A program made the translations under genes and the position numbers. The notes beneath the pieces are model-generated. The model was not told the DNA's origin. It searched no databases and saw nothing but the letters and a program-made list of their open reading frames with translations. A DNA stretch of 64,000 nt from Ruminococcus sp. Phil11 (GTDB lineage Bacteria > Bacillota > Clostridia > Oscillospirales > Ruminococcaceae): assembly GCA_001940925.1 (NCBI GenBank), contig MSGZ01000024.1:246090-310089 (forward strand). The letters are read 5' to 3'. The first letter of the stretch is position 1. Every line of letters begins with the position of its first letter. Positions 16,089 to 25,044 of this stretch are shown one piece after another.

Positions 16089-16681
16089 AAGAGGCTGACA
16101 GAGAACGCTTTACCAGACAGATTCAGTTTCTGGTGGAAATGGATAAAATGAAGAACATCTACCGGCAGACGCGCGTGCTTCATGAGGACCGTGCGGAAAA
16201 TGACGCCGAGCACGCGTGGCATCTGGCGATGCTGGCACTGGTGCTCAGCGAATACGCAAATGAGCCGGTCGATCTGAAAAAGGTGCTGGCAACTGTGCTG
16301 ATTCACGATATCGTGGAGATCGACGCGGGCGATACCTACGCCTATGACGAGGCAGGCAACGCGACGAAAGCCGAGCGCGAGCAGAAGGCCGCAGACCGTC
16401 TGTTCGGGCTGCTGCCGGAGGATCAGGCGCAGGAGATGCGGCAGCTCTGGGACGAGTTTGAAGCGAACGAGACCCCGGAGGCAAAATTCGCGAATGCGCT
16501 TGACCGCGTACAGCCGCTGATGCTCAATTACTGCAAGCACGGCGAATCGTGGAAAACGCACGGGACGAAGCGGGAGCAGGTCGAGAACCGGAACCGGATC
16601 GTCCGGGAGGGCTCCGGGGTGCTCAGTGATTTTGTCTATGAGCTGATCCGGCGCGCATCGGAAGAAGGCCTGCTGAAATAA
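16085..16681 (+). CDS. HD-domain hydrolase (YfbR/HDDC2-like)
   Basis: The 198-residue metal-dependent phosphohydrolase has HD-superfamily ligands: His43 in the AEHAWHLAM stretch, the His74-Asp75 pair in LIHDIVEIDAGDT, and a late Asp in ALDRVQP. Relatives hydrolyse nucleoside 5'-monophosphates, so a house-cleaning nucleotidase role is likely but inferred. It is translationally coupled to the SDR gene by a 4 bp overlap, and the RNase Z gene follows 21 bp later. Confidence 0.85.
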   Translation: MKEADRERFTRQIQFLVEMDKMKNIYRQTRVLHEDRAENDAEHAWHLAMLALVLSEYANEPVDLKKVLATVLIHDIVEIDAGDTYAYDEAGNATKAEREQKAADRLFGLLPEDQAQEMRQLWDEFEANETPEAKFANALDRVQPLMLNYCKHGESWKTHGTKREQVENRNRIVREGSGVLSDFVYELIRRASEEGLLK

Positions 16682-16702
16682 GCATACAGAAAAGGAGAAA
16701 CA

Positions 16703-17611
16703 ATGCTGGATGTCGCATTGCTCGGCACGGGCGGAACCATGCCGATGAAAAACCGCTGGCTGACAAGCTGCCTGATCCGCAATGACGGTCAGGGTGTGCT
16801 GATCGACTGCGGGGAGGGCACGCAGATTGCACTGAAATGCGCCGGCCGTTCGGTGCAGAAGCTGGATCTGCTCTGCTTTACGCATTATCATGCAGACCAT
16901 ATCAGCGGGCTGCCGGGGCTGCTGCTCTCCATGGGACTGGAAGGCCGCACCGAGCCGCTGATGCTGGCAGGGCCGCGGGGTCTGCGCAGAACGGTCGAGG
17001 GACTGCGCGTGATCGCGCCGGAGCTGCCGTTTGACCTTGAATACACCGAATTTGATGCAGAGCCGTTTACATTTTCAGCCGCCGGGCTGGAGATCACGGC
17101 CTTTGCGGTGCAGCATACGATGCACTGCTGCGGCTACCGGCTGCATCTGCCGCGCATCGGAAAATTTGATCCCGAACGTGCCAAAGCGGCAGGAATCCCG
17201 CTGAAAGCATGGGGACTGCTCCAGAAGCAGGAATCCGTTGAGCTGGACGGCGTGACCTATCATCAGTCGCAGGTGCTGGGTGCACCGCGGCGGGGTCTGA
17301 CCGTCACCTACTGCACCGACACAAGACCCGTTCCGGAGATCATGAAATATGCCGATGACGCCGATCTGCTGATTCTGGAAGGCATGTACGGTGAGCCGGA
17401 GAAGCTCGGCAAGGCGATCGAGACAAAACACATGATGTTCACCGAGGCCGCTGAAATCGCAAGAGACTGCAATGCGCACCGGCTCTGGCTGACGCATTTT
17501 TCGCCGTCGCTGCCGAATCCGAAGGAGTATCTGCCGCTTGCACAGGAAATCTTCCCGGACACGGTGATCCCGGAGGACGGCAAAGAGATTGATCTGCAAT
17601 TTACGGAGTGA
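16703..17611 (+). CDS. rnz: Ribonuclease Z
   Basis: This metallo-beta-lactamase-fold endonuclease removes the 3' trailer of tRNA precursors. The 302-residue sequence has the zinc motif HYHADH at residues 61-66, an Asp in TYCTDTRP, a late His in LTHFSPS, and the RNase Z-type exosite region in the middle. The fold starts at the N-terminus (LLGTGG). The same operon encodes the CCA-adding enzyme, so two successive tRNA 3'-end maturation steps are encoded together. AAAGGAG lies upstream of ATG 16703. Confidence 0.93.
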   Translation: MLDVALLGTGGTMPMKNRWLTSCLIRNDGQGVLIDCGEGTQIALKCAGRSVQKLDLLCFTHYHADHISGLPGLLLSMGLEGRTEPLMLAGPRGLRRTVEGLRVIAPELPFDLEYTEFDAEPFTFSAAGLEITAFAVQHTMHCCGYRLHLPRIGKFDPERAKAAGIPLKAWGLLQKQESVELDGVTYHQSQVLGAPRRGLTVTYCTDTRPVPEIMKYADDADLLILEGMYGEPEKLGKAIETKHMMFTEAAEIARDCNAHRLWLTHFSPSLPNPKEYLPLAQEIFPDTVIPEDGKEIDLQFTE

Positions 17612-17617
17612 CCCATC

Positions 17618-18379
17618 ATGAAAAAAAGACTCGGCTGCTTCGGAACAGTCGTGCTCTGCATTCTGCTGTTTATCACAGGAACGACGGGCTGTGCCGCAGT
17701 CAAAAGTGAAACGGTATTTTCAGACAGTGCCGAGATCACGGCTGCGAATGCACCGGAGGGGACATATTATGCTGATCTGCTCGTGCAGCTTCCGAAGAAA
17801 GACAAGCTGCGCGTACCGGATACCGGCGTGCGCTTGGACGGCACGGAAATCACTGAAAGCAGCGAAATTTTCTGCTATGATACGGACAATTACGTCAGCG
17901 CGTCGCTGCATTACGGCTATGCGGAGCGCATTGAGATTCCGGCGGAGCATAACCCGCTGCTGGTCTGTACAAATCTGTATATCAGCGGCAACACGAAGGA
18001 CGGACGGTTCAGCAAGGGGAAAGTGTTTCTGCGGATTCCGTCGTTCCGCATCGCGTATGTCAGTCAGGACGGCAAGGTGCTCGGCGTAACGGAACCGGCC
18101 GCTGCTGATCCCCAAATGGCAGATCATCACGGGATTCCGTTTATCGCAGACGGTTTGTCCGTGCGGTACTGCTTTGTTCCGGGTTCGAGAATAAGCCTTC
18201 CGGGGATTTTGCTGTTCGCAGAGCTGTTCCTGTTTGCGGTGCTGGTGCTTCCGCTGTATGCGGTCATTTCGGCGGTCTGCAAACAACGCGAAAAAAACGC
18301 GGTCATTGCGCAGATGCAGAAGAATGCTGCCGCAAACGAAGAAAACCCGAAGTCAGACGATCAAGGGAGTCTGTTATGA
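17618..18379 (+). CDS. Membrane-anchored protein, possible lipoprotein
   Basis: The 253-residue protein has an N-terminal hydrophobic segment with a lipobox-like GTTGCAAV (Cys near residue 25). A beta-rich extracellular region (about 35-185) follows, then a second membrane helix (about 193-220) and a charged cytoplasmic tail. It is placed between rnz and cca, and its stop overlaps the cca start (ATGA at 18376). No known domain is recognised. The presence of both a lipobox-like site and a later helix makes lipidation uncertain. Confidence 0.75.
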   Translation: MKKRLGCFGTVVLCILLFITGTTGCAAVKSETVFSDSAEITAANAPEGTYYADLLVQLPKKDKLRVPDTGVRLDGTEITESSEIFCYDTDNYVSASLHYGYAERIEIPAEHNPLLVCTNLYISGNTKDGRFSKGKVFLRIPSFRIAYVSQDGKVLGVTEPAAADPQMADHHGIPFIADGLSVRYCFVPGSRISLPGILLFAELFLFAVLVLPLYAVISAVCKQREKNAVIAQMQKNAAANEENPKSDDQGSLL

Positions 18380-19719
18380 CACAGTTCAGCATTACCCCGC
18401 CCGCAACGGTGCAGACCGCACTGGATATGCTCTGCGCGGCGGGCTTTGAAGCTTATATTGTCGGCGGCTGTGTGCGCGATGCATTACGCGGCACCGAGCC
18501 GCATGACTGGGACTGCACGACCAATGCAGAGCCGCAGGAAATCTGCGCATGCTTCCGCAAGTTTCATGTGATCGAAACGGGGCTGCAGCACGGAACGGTC
18601 ACGGTCGTGATCGAGCACAACCCGATCGAGATCACGACCTTCCGCATCGACGGCGTGTATGCCGATCACCGGCGGCCGGATTCGGTCACGTTCACCGACT
18701 CGCTGACCGACGATCTTGCACGGCGGGATTTCACGGTCAATGCCATGGCCTATCACCCGGCGCGCGGGCTGATCGACCCGTTTCACGGCGCGGACGATCT
18801 GCAAAGCGGCCTGATCCGCTGCGTCGGCAGCCCGAAGGATCGCTTTGACGAGGACGGCCTGCGCATTCTGCGGGCGATGCGGTTTGCGTCGGTGCTGGAT
18901 TTTGCGGTCAATCCGCAGACCGCTGACGCGATCCATGCGCAGAAGGATTTGCTGCATCACATTTCTGCGGAGCGTATTGATACGGAGCTGACAAAGCTGC
19001 TCTGCGGAACAGCCGCGGAGCGCGTGCTCACGGAGTTTGCAGATGTGCTTTTTACCGTGCTGCCGGAGCTGGAGCCGATGCACGGCTTTGACCAGCGGAA
19101 TCCGCATCACGATTACGACGTCTATACGCATACGCTGAAAGCAGTCGCGGCCTGTCCGCCGGAGCCCGTTTTGCGCTGGGCGGCACTGCTGCACGATACC
19201 GGCAAGCCGCACACCTTCACCGAGGACGAACGCGGCGGACATTTTTACGGTCACGCGGCGGTCTCTGTTGAGATCGCGAAGCGCGCCCTGAAAGCGATGA
19301 AATGCGACCGCAAACGCTATGACCGCGTGCTGCTGCTGGTCGGGAAGCATGACACGGTCATGAACGGCACGGAAAAGCAGCTGAAGCGTCTGGTGCGGCA
19401 GATCGGCGAGGAGGCGGCAGAACAGCTTTTGCTGCTGCACAAGGCCGATGTGACGGCGCAGGCAGCATGTCACCGCGCTGAACGCATCGAAGAATCCGAC
19501 CGGCTGCTTGGCGTACTCGCGGCACTGCGGGAAGCGGATGCCTGCATGAGCCTGAAACAGCTCGCGGTCTCCGGTGACGATCTGCTCGCGGCGGGGATTC
19601 CGCAGGGAAAAGCGGTCGGGCAGATGCTGAACCGGCTGCTGGAAGCGGTCATGGACGGCAGCCTGCCGAATGAGCGGGACGCGCTGCTTGCATATATTCA
19701 ACGGGATCATGAACCGTGA
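18376..19719 (+). CDS. cca: CCA tRNA nucleotidyltransferase
   Basis: This enzyme adds or repairs the 3'-terminal CCA of tRNAs. The 447-residue class II polymerase head shows GGCVRDALRG (about residues 27-36) and the DWD metal motif (HDWDCTTNA), then the RRDFTVNAMAY stretch typical of the family and a substrate-recognition region (EDGLRILRAMRF). An HD domain follows (LHDTGKP about residue 272), as in clostridial members. It is coupled to the preceding gene by a 4 bp overlap and forms the 3' end of the operon that includes rnz. Confidence 0.93.
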   Translation: MTQFSITPPATVQTALDMLCAAGFEAYIVGGCVRDALRGTEPHDWDCTTNAEPQEICACFRKFHVIETGLQHGTVTVVIEHNPIEITTFRIDGVYADHRRPDSVTFTDSLTDDLARRDFTVNAMAYHPARGLIDPFHGADDLQSGLIRCVGSPKDRFDEDGLRILRAMRFASVLDFAVNPQTADAIHAQKDLLHHISAERIDTELTKLLCGTAAERVLTEFADVLFTVLPELEPMHGFDQRNPHHDYDVYTHTLKAVAACPPEPVLRWAALLHDTGKPHTFTEDERGGHFYGHAAVSVEIAKRALKAMKCDRKRYDRVLLLVGKHDTVMNGTEKQLKRLVRQIGEEAAEQLLLLHKADVTAQAACHRAERIEESDRLLGVLAALREADACMSLKQLAVSGDDLLAAGIPQGKAVGQMLNRLLEAVMDGSLPNERDALLAYIQRDHEP

Positions 19720-19755
19720 GCGGTTCGGCATACCGTTTTCAATGGAGGGCTTTGT

Positions 19756-20625
19756 TTGACTGGAACGAAACGCAGCGAACGCGCGCAGGGCATCCTGTTC
19801 ATTACCGCCTCGGCTTTCTGCTTTGCGCTGATGAATCTGTTTATCCGGCTGACGGGGGACGTCCCGACGCTGCAGAAATGCTTTTTCCGGAACTTCTTTG
19901 CGCTGCTGGTCGCGGGCGGCACGCTGCTGAAAAGCAGGACGCCGCTGAAGATCGGCAAAGGCAATCTGAAATATCTGCTGATCCGCTCGGTCGCGGGCGG
20001 GCTCGGCATGGTCTGCAATTTTTACGCGGTCGATCATATCCCGATCTCGGATGCCTCCATGCTGAACAAGCTGTCGCCGTTTTTCGCGATCATTTTCTCG
20101 TATTTCATCCTGAACGAGCGCGCCTCCGCTTTTGAATGGGGTGCCGTTGCGGTCGCGTTTACCGGGGCACTGTTCGTCGTGAAGCCGCATTTTGATCTCA
20201 CCGTGATCCCCGCGCTCGCGGGCGTCCTCGGCGGACTGGGTGCCGGTCTTGCGTATACGAATGTGCGCAAGCTCGGGCTGCGCGGCGAGAACAGCATGAT
20301 CATCGTTGCGTTTTTCTCCGGCTTTACGACGCTCTGTCTGCTGCCGGTGCTGCTCCTTTGCTATGCGCCGATGACCGGCAGGCAGTGGATGTTCCTCGTG
20401 CTGACCGGCGTTGCGGCGGCGGGCGGACAGATCTGCATTACGAAAGCGTATGCCAAAGCCGCGGCAAAGGAGATCTCCGTCTTTGATTTTTCCATTGTGA
20501 TCTTCGCCGCGCTGCTCGGATTCTGCTTCCTCGGGCAGCGGCCTGACTGGCTCAGCGTCGTCGGATACGTCATTATCATCGGCACCGCGGTCGTCAAGTG
20601 GAAGCATACCGTCCGGCAAGCCTGA
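19756..20625 (+). CDS. EamA-family (DMT) metabolite transporter
   Basis: The 289-residue membrane protein has about ten hydrophobic helices in two homologous halves, as in drug/metabolite exporters of the EamA family (for example FNFYAVDHIPISDASMLN type motifs at the end of helix 3-4). The substrate is unknown. The start is TTG 19756 with GGAGGG at 6 bp. It follows cca by 36 bp and is ended by the terminator at 20675. Confidence 0.85.
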   Translation: MTGTKRSERAQGILFITASAFCFALMNLFIRLTGDVPTLQKCFFRNFFALLVAGGTLLKSRTPLKIGKGNLKYLLIRSVAGGLGMVCNFYAVDHIPISDASMLNKLSPFFAIIFSYFILNERASAFEWGAVAVAFTGALFVVKPHFDLTVIPALAGVLGGLGAGLAYTNVRKLGLRGENSMIIVAFFSGFTTLCLLPVLLLCYAPMTGRQWMFLVLTGVAAAGGQICITKAYAKAAAKEISVFDFSIVIFAALLGFCFLGQRPDWLSVVGYVIIIGTAVVKWKHTVRQA

Positions 20626-20674
20626 CAGCGGATCATCAGAATAACAGCCCAAAAATACAAAGGGACGAAATCCG

Positions 20675-20708
20675 TTCCCGCACGGAGCGATCTGTGCGGG
20701 AATTTTTG
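20675..20708 (+). terminator. Terminator downstream of the EamA gene
   Basis: TTCCCGCAC and GTGCGGGAA form a perfect 9 bp stem, followed by TTTTTGT. Confidence 0.9.
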
Positions 20709-20726
20709 TATCTCCGGAAAAAGTGC

Positions 20727-20755
20727 TTGACATTTCCGCGCCGTTCTGATATAAT
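20727..20755 (+). promoter_or_regulatory. SigA-type promoter for the AAA ATPase gene
   Basis: TTGACA at 20727-20732 and TATAAT at 20750-20755, spaced 17 bp. Confidence 0.85.
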
Positions 20756-20799
20756 AGAAATACAAGAACAGATGTTCGATAACAGGAAAGGAGCCTGCC

Positions 20800-21528
20800 A
20801 TGCTGACAGAGGAACAGCCGCTGTTTATCCGCGCACTGCGGATCGACCGGACACAGATCGCGCCGGACAGCTATCTGCGGAACATTCCCGCGCTCGCGGA
20901 GCTGGACGAGCTCTGCTTCCGGAAACCGGTCACCTTTCTGACCGGCGAAAACGGCAGCGGAAAATCAACGCTGCTGGAGGCTGCCGCCGTCGCCTATGGA
21001 TTCAATCCGGAGGGCGGCACGCGGAATTACAGCTTTTCGACCTATGATTCCCATTCGGAGCTGTACCGCGCGGTGCAGCTGGTCAAGGGCTATGAGCACC
21101 CGAAATGGGGCTACTTCCTGCGCGCCGAAAGCTTTTACAATGTCGCGACCGCGGAGGAGGAATACGGCAAGCTGGCAAACAGCGGGCCGGAGTATTATCA
21201 CCGGTGTTCGCACGGCGAGAGCTTTCTCAGGCTGGTACAGCGCAATTTTACGGGCGGCGGCATCTACCTGCTCGACGAGCCGGAGGCGGCACTCTCCCCG
21301 CAGCGGCAGCTGACGCTTCTGATCGAAATCGCGCGGTGCGTCCGCGAACATGCGCAGTTCATCATTGCGACGCATTCACCGATTTTGCTGGGTCTGCCGG
21401 ATGCCGACATCCTGAGCATGGACGGCGCGCTGCATCCCTGCACCTACGAGGAAACGGAGAGCTATCAGATCACAAAGCTGTTTCTCGGCAGCCGCGGGCA
21501 GATCCTGCGGCAGCTTGGGATCCTGTGA
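20800..21528 (+). CDS. AAA-family (ABC-fold) ATPase
   Basis: The 242-residue protein has a Walker A motif GENGSGKST (about residues 47-55), a Walker B with catalytic Glu (LLDEPEAALSP), and the switch His in ATHSP. This matches the SMC/ABC-like AAA_21 type of stand-alone ATPase, a family with DNA-repair, defence or unknown roles. No endonuclease or TOPRIM domain is fused, and no toxin-like partner is beside it. AGGAAAGGAG precedes ATG 20800. The next gene (YolD-like) starts 15 bp after the stop, suggesting a two-gene unit. Confidence 0.85.
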   Translation: MLTEEQPLFIRALRIDRTQIAPDSYLRNIPALAELDELCFRKPVTFLTGENGSGKSTLLEAAAVAYGFNPEGGTRNYSFSTYDSHSELYRAVQLVKGYEHPKWGYFLRAESFYNVATAEEEYGKLANSGPEYYHRCSHGESFLRLVQRNFTGGGIYLLDEPEAALSPQRQLTLLIEIARCVREHAQFIIATHSPILLGLPDADILSMDGALHPCTYEETESYQITKLFLGSRGQILRQLGIL

Positions 21529-21542
21529 GGGGAGGGGACTGC

Positions 21543-21944
21543 ATGGACGAGCTGCTTCATCAGCCGCATTACCGGCTCCGGCATCACCGGCCGATGGCAA
21601 TGGCTTCCAGAGCGGCGCAGTTTTCGGCATTTGCCGCGCTGACCGGCTATGACGAGGACATTGCGGAGGCCGGGCGTCTGACCGACCCGCGCGCGGAGAT
21701 GTCCGAGGACGCGCTTGCCGAGCTGGATGCTGCTTTTCAGTGGATGCTCCGGCACGCTTGCGAGCAGCCCTATGTGATCCTGACCTGTTTCCGGCAGGAT
21801 GCACGAAAACAGGGCGGTCAGTATGTGCAGTATGCCGGGAATTTCCGCTTCTATGAGCAGGAAACGAACCGGGTCTATCTGACGGACGGCACGGTCATTC
21901 CGGCGGATACCATTTCATTTGTCAAGGCAGCAGATGCCTCCTGA
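21543..21944 (+). CDS. YolD-like family protein
   Basis: The 133-residue protein has the clostridial YolD-like signature of a basic HH start, then RAAQFSAFAALTGYDEDI and a LTD segment, followed by a small beta-barrel-like end (IPADTISFV). YolD-like proteins often accompany Y-family polymerases; none is visible here. Instead it is paired with an AAA ATPase. The start ATG 21543 follows GAGGGGAGGG. The downstream 700 bp lacks genes. Confidence 0.75.
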   Translation: MDELLHQPHYRLRHHRPMAMASRAAQFSAFAALTGYDEDIAEAGRLTDPRAEMSEDALAELDAAFQWMLRHACEQPYVILTCFRQDARKQGGQYVQYAGNFRFYEQETNRVYLTDGTVIPADTISFVKAADAS

Positions 21945-22360
21945 CGCGGGCGGCAGCCGTTTTCTTCCGGGGACGGTGCGAAAAGCTCGCCCGGCCGGCG
22001 AAGCATACGCTGCGGACATTTCCGAACGCCTGCCGGTTACGCTCTGCCGAAATGGAGCTGATGATCTTTACGGACGAAAAATATTCGGTTGTCAAAGTAC
22101 CAAAGCGCATCCTGTCTTCGGCGTTCCCGGAAACGAATCGACCCCAATGACGACGTCCGGTCTGCTCACATGCCGGCGCATTCCGGCTCCGGGCGGGCAG
22201 CACCCGCTTGCATTTCCCTCCGGGGACATGCAGCAAAGCACCTCCCGCTTTCTCAAGTGCACGGTGCTGATCGCAGCTTCTTGGGAGTCGCCTCCCATTG
22301 GATGCACAGATTTCGGATGCCCGCAAATGCCCGTATCGCTCTCTGCTAAGGGTGCAGAAA
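21945..22360. other. Gene-free stretch with a degraded family A fragment
   Basis: No convincing gene is seen on either strand. The first ~60 bases (about 21950-22010) resemble a reverse, decayed family A end (GGCAGCCGTTTTCTTCCGG). The rest may be a gene remnant, but I find no recognisable protein in any frame. Confidence 0.4.
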
Positions 22361-22363
22361 AAC

Positions 22364-22396
22364 AAAAAAGTTGCACGTTCCGGTGCAACTTTTTTT
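22364..22396. terminator. Strong bidirectional terminator
   Basis: AAAAAAGTTGCAC and GTGCAAC form a clean stem with A-run on one side and TTTTTTT on the other. Confidence 0.9.
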
Positions 22397-22488
22397 GTTT
22401 TGGCGATGATAGCACAGTGTTTCGGAGATGATCAATCAGTCTGACCCAGTCAATGAAGAATGAATTACGGCGGTGTGCCCTGTCCGTT

Positions 22489-22652
22489 ATTCACTATTCA
22501 CTCAACTAAAATTTCCGGTATGCTGCCGCCGGGCTTTCGTATTGGGAGCAGTAACCTATCAGAAGCCGCCCCGCGGCGTGTACCGCGAAAAATGGGGGAG
22601 CTTCGCCAACCGTCTCCGTAGGAAAACGGCTGTCGGTTCTGCCGACCCCGCC
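22489..22652 (+). repeat. Family A intergenic repeat, copy 4
   Basis: Full-length copy from TTATTCACTATTCACT to GCCGACCCCGCC. The ~105 bp from 22541 match copy 3 almost base for base. Here the TTGAC end is replaced by GAATT, and the element abuts the stop codon of the clp gene (22657-22659, minus). Confidence 0.8.
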
Positions 22653-22656
22653 GAAT

Positions 22657-24888
22657 TTAGATCAATGCCAGTGCGGGCTCTGCGCCGTGCTGCTGTACGC
22701 AAAGCTGCTTTGCGCCGCGCTGTTCCCGCAGCAGACTGTCCGCCAGCAGCGGCTCTGCATACCGCTTCAGTGCCGTGCGGATCGCGCGGGCTCCGCCGTG
22801 CGCCGTGTCTGCCTGCCGGATCAGCAGCTGCTCGGCCTCCGGCGTCCATGTCAGTACCGTTCCGCAGGCCGCCGCGCGCTCGGCCAGATCATGCAGATGC
22901 AGCCGCGCGATCTGCGTCAGGTCGGTGCTGTTCAGCTTCCGGAACACGATCGCCGCGTCCAGACGGTTCAGCAGCTCCGGCTTCATCGTCCGTCGGAGCA
23001 CCGACAAAAGCTGCGCCTTCTGCGCGGACTCCGACGCCTCCGCATCCGCAAAGCCGATGACCCCGTTCTGCAGCACCTCCGCACCGGCATTCGAGGTCAG
23101 GATCAGCAGGCATTCCGAGAAATCCGCGGTCACGCCGCTGCCGTCCGTCAGGCGGCCGTCCTCTAAGATCTGCAGCAGGAGCGAGAGCACATCCGGATGC
23201 GCCTTTTCCATTTCGTCGAACAAAATCAGGCTGTACGGCGCGCGCCGCACCCGCTCGCAGAGCGTTTTGCTCTCGCCGTAGCCGACATAACCGGGCGGCG
23301 AACCGATCAGGCGCGCTGCTGCGTGCTTTTCCATATATTCGCTCATGTCGATGCGGATGCAGCTCCCGCCGTATAATTCGTCCGCGATGCACTGTGCCAG
23401 TGCCGTTTTGCCGATGCCGGTCGCGCCGAGAAACAGAAACGCTCCGACGGGTCTGCCCGGTCGTCGCAGTCCCGCACGGCTCCGGCGGATCGCCTGCGAT
23501 ACCGCGCTGACGGCCTCGTCCTGCCCGATGACACGGCGGCGCAGAAGCTCCTCAAGATGCAGCAGACGCTGCGTTTCCGGCTCGGTCAGCGTTTCCGCCG
23601 GAATGCCGGTTTTTTCTGAAACTGCGTGCTCAATATCCTGTCTGCACACTGCGGACGGATTGCTTTTTTCACCGTCCGCAAGACGCTTTGCCGCACAGGC
23701 TTCATCGAGCAGGTCAAGTGCCTTATCCGGCAGTGCACGGTCATGCAGATACCGCACAGCGTATTCTACTGCTGCACGGATCGCCTCCGGCTGTATCTCA
23801 ACATGGTGATAGTGCTCGTAATTCTCCCGCAGACCGTACAGCATTTCGGTCGCATCGGCGGCGGTCGGCTCGGGAATCCGTACCGGCTGGAACCGTCTTG
23901 CAAGTGCCGCGTCCTTTTCGATCTGTCTGCGGTATTCCTCCTCGGTCGTTGCCCCGATGATCTGCAGCTCTCCGCGTGCAAGACGCGGCTTCAGAACATT
24001 CGCCGCGTCGATCGCGCCTTCAGCGGCACCGGTTCCCGCAATGATATGCAGTTCGTCGATGAACAGCAGCAGAGAGGGGTCTGCCGCCGCCTCGTCCATG
24101 CAGGCTTTCAGCCGCTCCTCAAAATCACCGCGGTATTTTGCACCTGCCAGCAGTGCGGTCAGATCGAGCGAGAGGATCACCTTGCCGGAGAGCGCAGGCG
24201 GTACCGTTCCGTCCAGAATCTGCCGCGCAAGTCCTTCCACGATCGCAGTCTTTCCGACGCCTGCCGTTCCGATCAGGACAGGATTGTTTTTGGTGCGGCG
24301 CAGCAGAATCTGCATGACCTGCCTGAGCTCGTTTTCCCGCCCGATCAACGGGTCAAAGCGCGCAGCCGTCAGCGGGTCTGTGAGATTTCGCGCGTATTTT
24401 GACAGCGCCGGACAGGCCTTGCCGTCAAAAACGGGGCTGTCTGTCACCTCCGCCGGAATATCCGGTGCCTCCTGCCCGCACGCATTGCGCAGCAAAGAGA
24501 GCGAGATCCCCATGCCGCGCAGCAGAACTGCCGCTCCGCACTGCGGATCCTCCAGAACGGCACGGAGCAGTCCCTCCGAGCTGACCGGCTGTGCCGTACA
24601 GGAATGCCGCTCTGCCCGCTGCAGGATCCGGAGCAGGGCGGGCGTCATCGCATCTTCATGCAGCTTTGACGGTTCCCCGCTGCCGAGTGCATCCAGAACC
24701 GCCTGCCGGAACCGCTGATGCGGAACCCGGTGCGTCCGCAAAATGGCGGCACCGACATTGCTCCCGTCCGCGAGCATGGCGAGGATCAGGTGCTCGCTGC
24801 CCACAAAGCTGTGGCCGAGTGCCTCCGCCTCCTGCTTTGTCCGCGCAAGGATCGCCTCCGCTTTTTGTGTATATGCTTCGTTCTGCAA
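22657..24888 (-). CDS. Clp-family AAA+ unfoldase lacking a middle domain (ClpC/ClpA-like)
   Basis: This is predicted to unfold proteins for ClpP or to act as a chaperone. The 743-residue order is Clp N-terminal repeats (about 1-140), NBD1 with Walker A GTAGVGKTA (about 207-215) and Walker B FIDELH, then NBD2 with GATGIGKTA and SNAGAEVLQN, then the C-terminal ClpB_D2-small domain. Between ALDLLDEACA and the GIPAETL segment only about 30 residues are present, so the ClpC coiled-coil middle domain (UVR region) is absent. Length is nearer ClpA than ClpC. The start is TTG with GGAGGG 7 bp upstream; an out-of-frame ATG lies in between. mcsA/mcsB/ctsR are not adjacent. Confidence 0.88.
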   Translation of the reverse strand: MQNEAYTQKAEAILARTKQEAEALGHSFVGSEHLILAMLADGSNVGAAILRTHRVPHQRFRQAVLDALGSGEPSKLHEDAMTPALLRILQRAERHSCTAQPVSSEGLLRAVLEDPQCGAAVLLRGMGISLSLLRNACGQEAPDIPAEVTDSPVFDGKACPALSKYARNLTDPLTAARFDPLIGRENELRQVMQILLRRTKNNPVLIGTAGVGKTAIVEGLARQILDGTVPPALSGKVILSLDLTALLAGAKYRGDFEERLKACMDEAAADPSLLLFIDELHIIAGTGAAEGAIDAANVLKPRLARGELQIIGATTEEEYRRQIEKDAALARRFQPVRIPEPTAADATEMLYGLRENYEHYHHVEIQPEAIRAAVEYAVRYLHDRALPDKALDLLDEACAAKRLADGEKSNPSAVCRQDIEHAVSEKTGIPAETLTEPETQRLLHLEELLRRRVIGQDEAVSAVSQAIRRSRAGLRRPGRPVGAFLFLGATGIGKTALAQCIADELYGGSCIRIDMSEYMEKHAAARLIGSPPGYVGYGESKTLCERVRRAPYSLILFDEMEKAHPDVLSLLLQILEDGRLTDGSGVTADFSECLLILTSNAGAEVLQNGVIGFADAEASESAQKAQLLSVLRRTMKPELLNRLDAAIVFRKLNSTDLTQIARLHLHDLAERAAACGTVLTWTPEAEQLLIRQADTAHGGARAIRTALKRYAEPLLADSLLREQRGAKQLCVQQHGAEPALALI

Positions 24889-25044
24889 AACTCATCCCTC
24901 CGAAAGCTTCTTCTGCTGATACTATATGCAAACGGATGCTGCAATAAACGCGCTGTCACACAATCCCGCATCCGGCATATCATAAGACCAGAAGCGGCAA
25001 GCACCGCTTCCCACGCGCGCTGCGGTCCGGACGCGGCGCACCGC

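Noticed and set aside
18484..20733. Long minus-strand open frame opposite cca and the EamA gene
   Set aside because: Low-complexity Arg/Gln/His-rich translation without motifs; the plus-strand genes have clear motifs and coupled starts.
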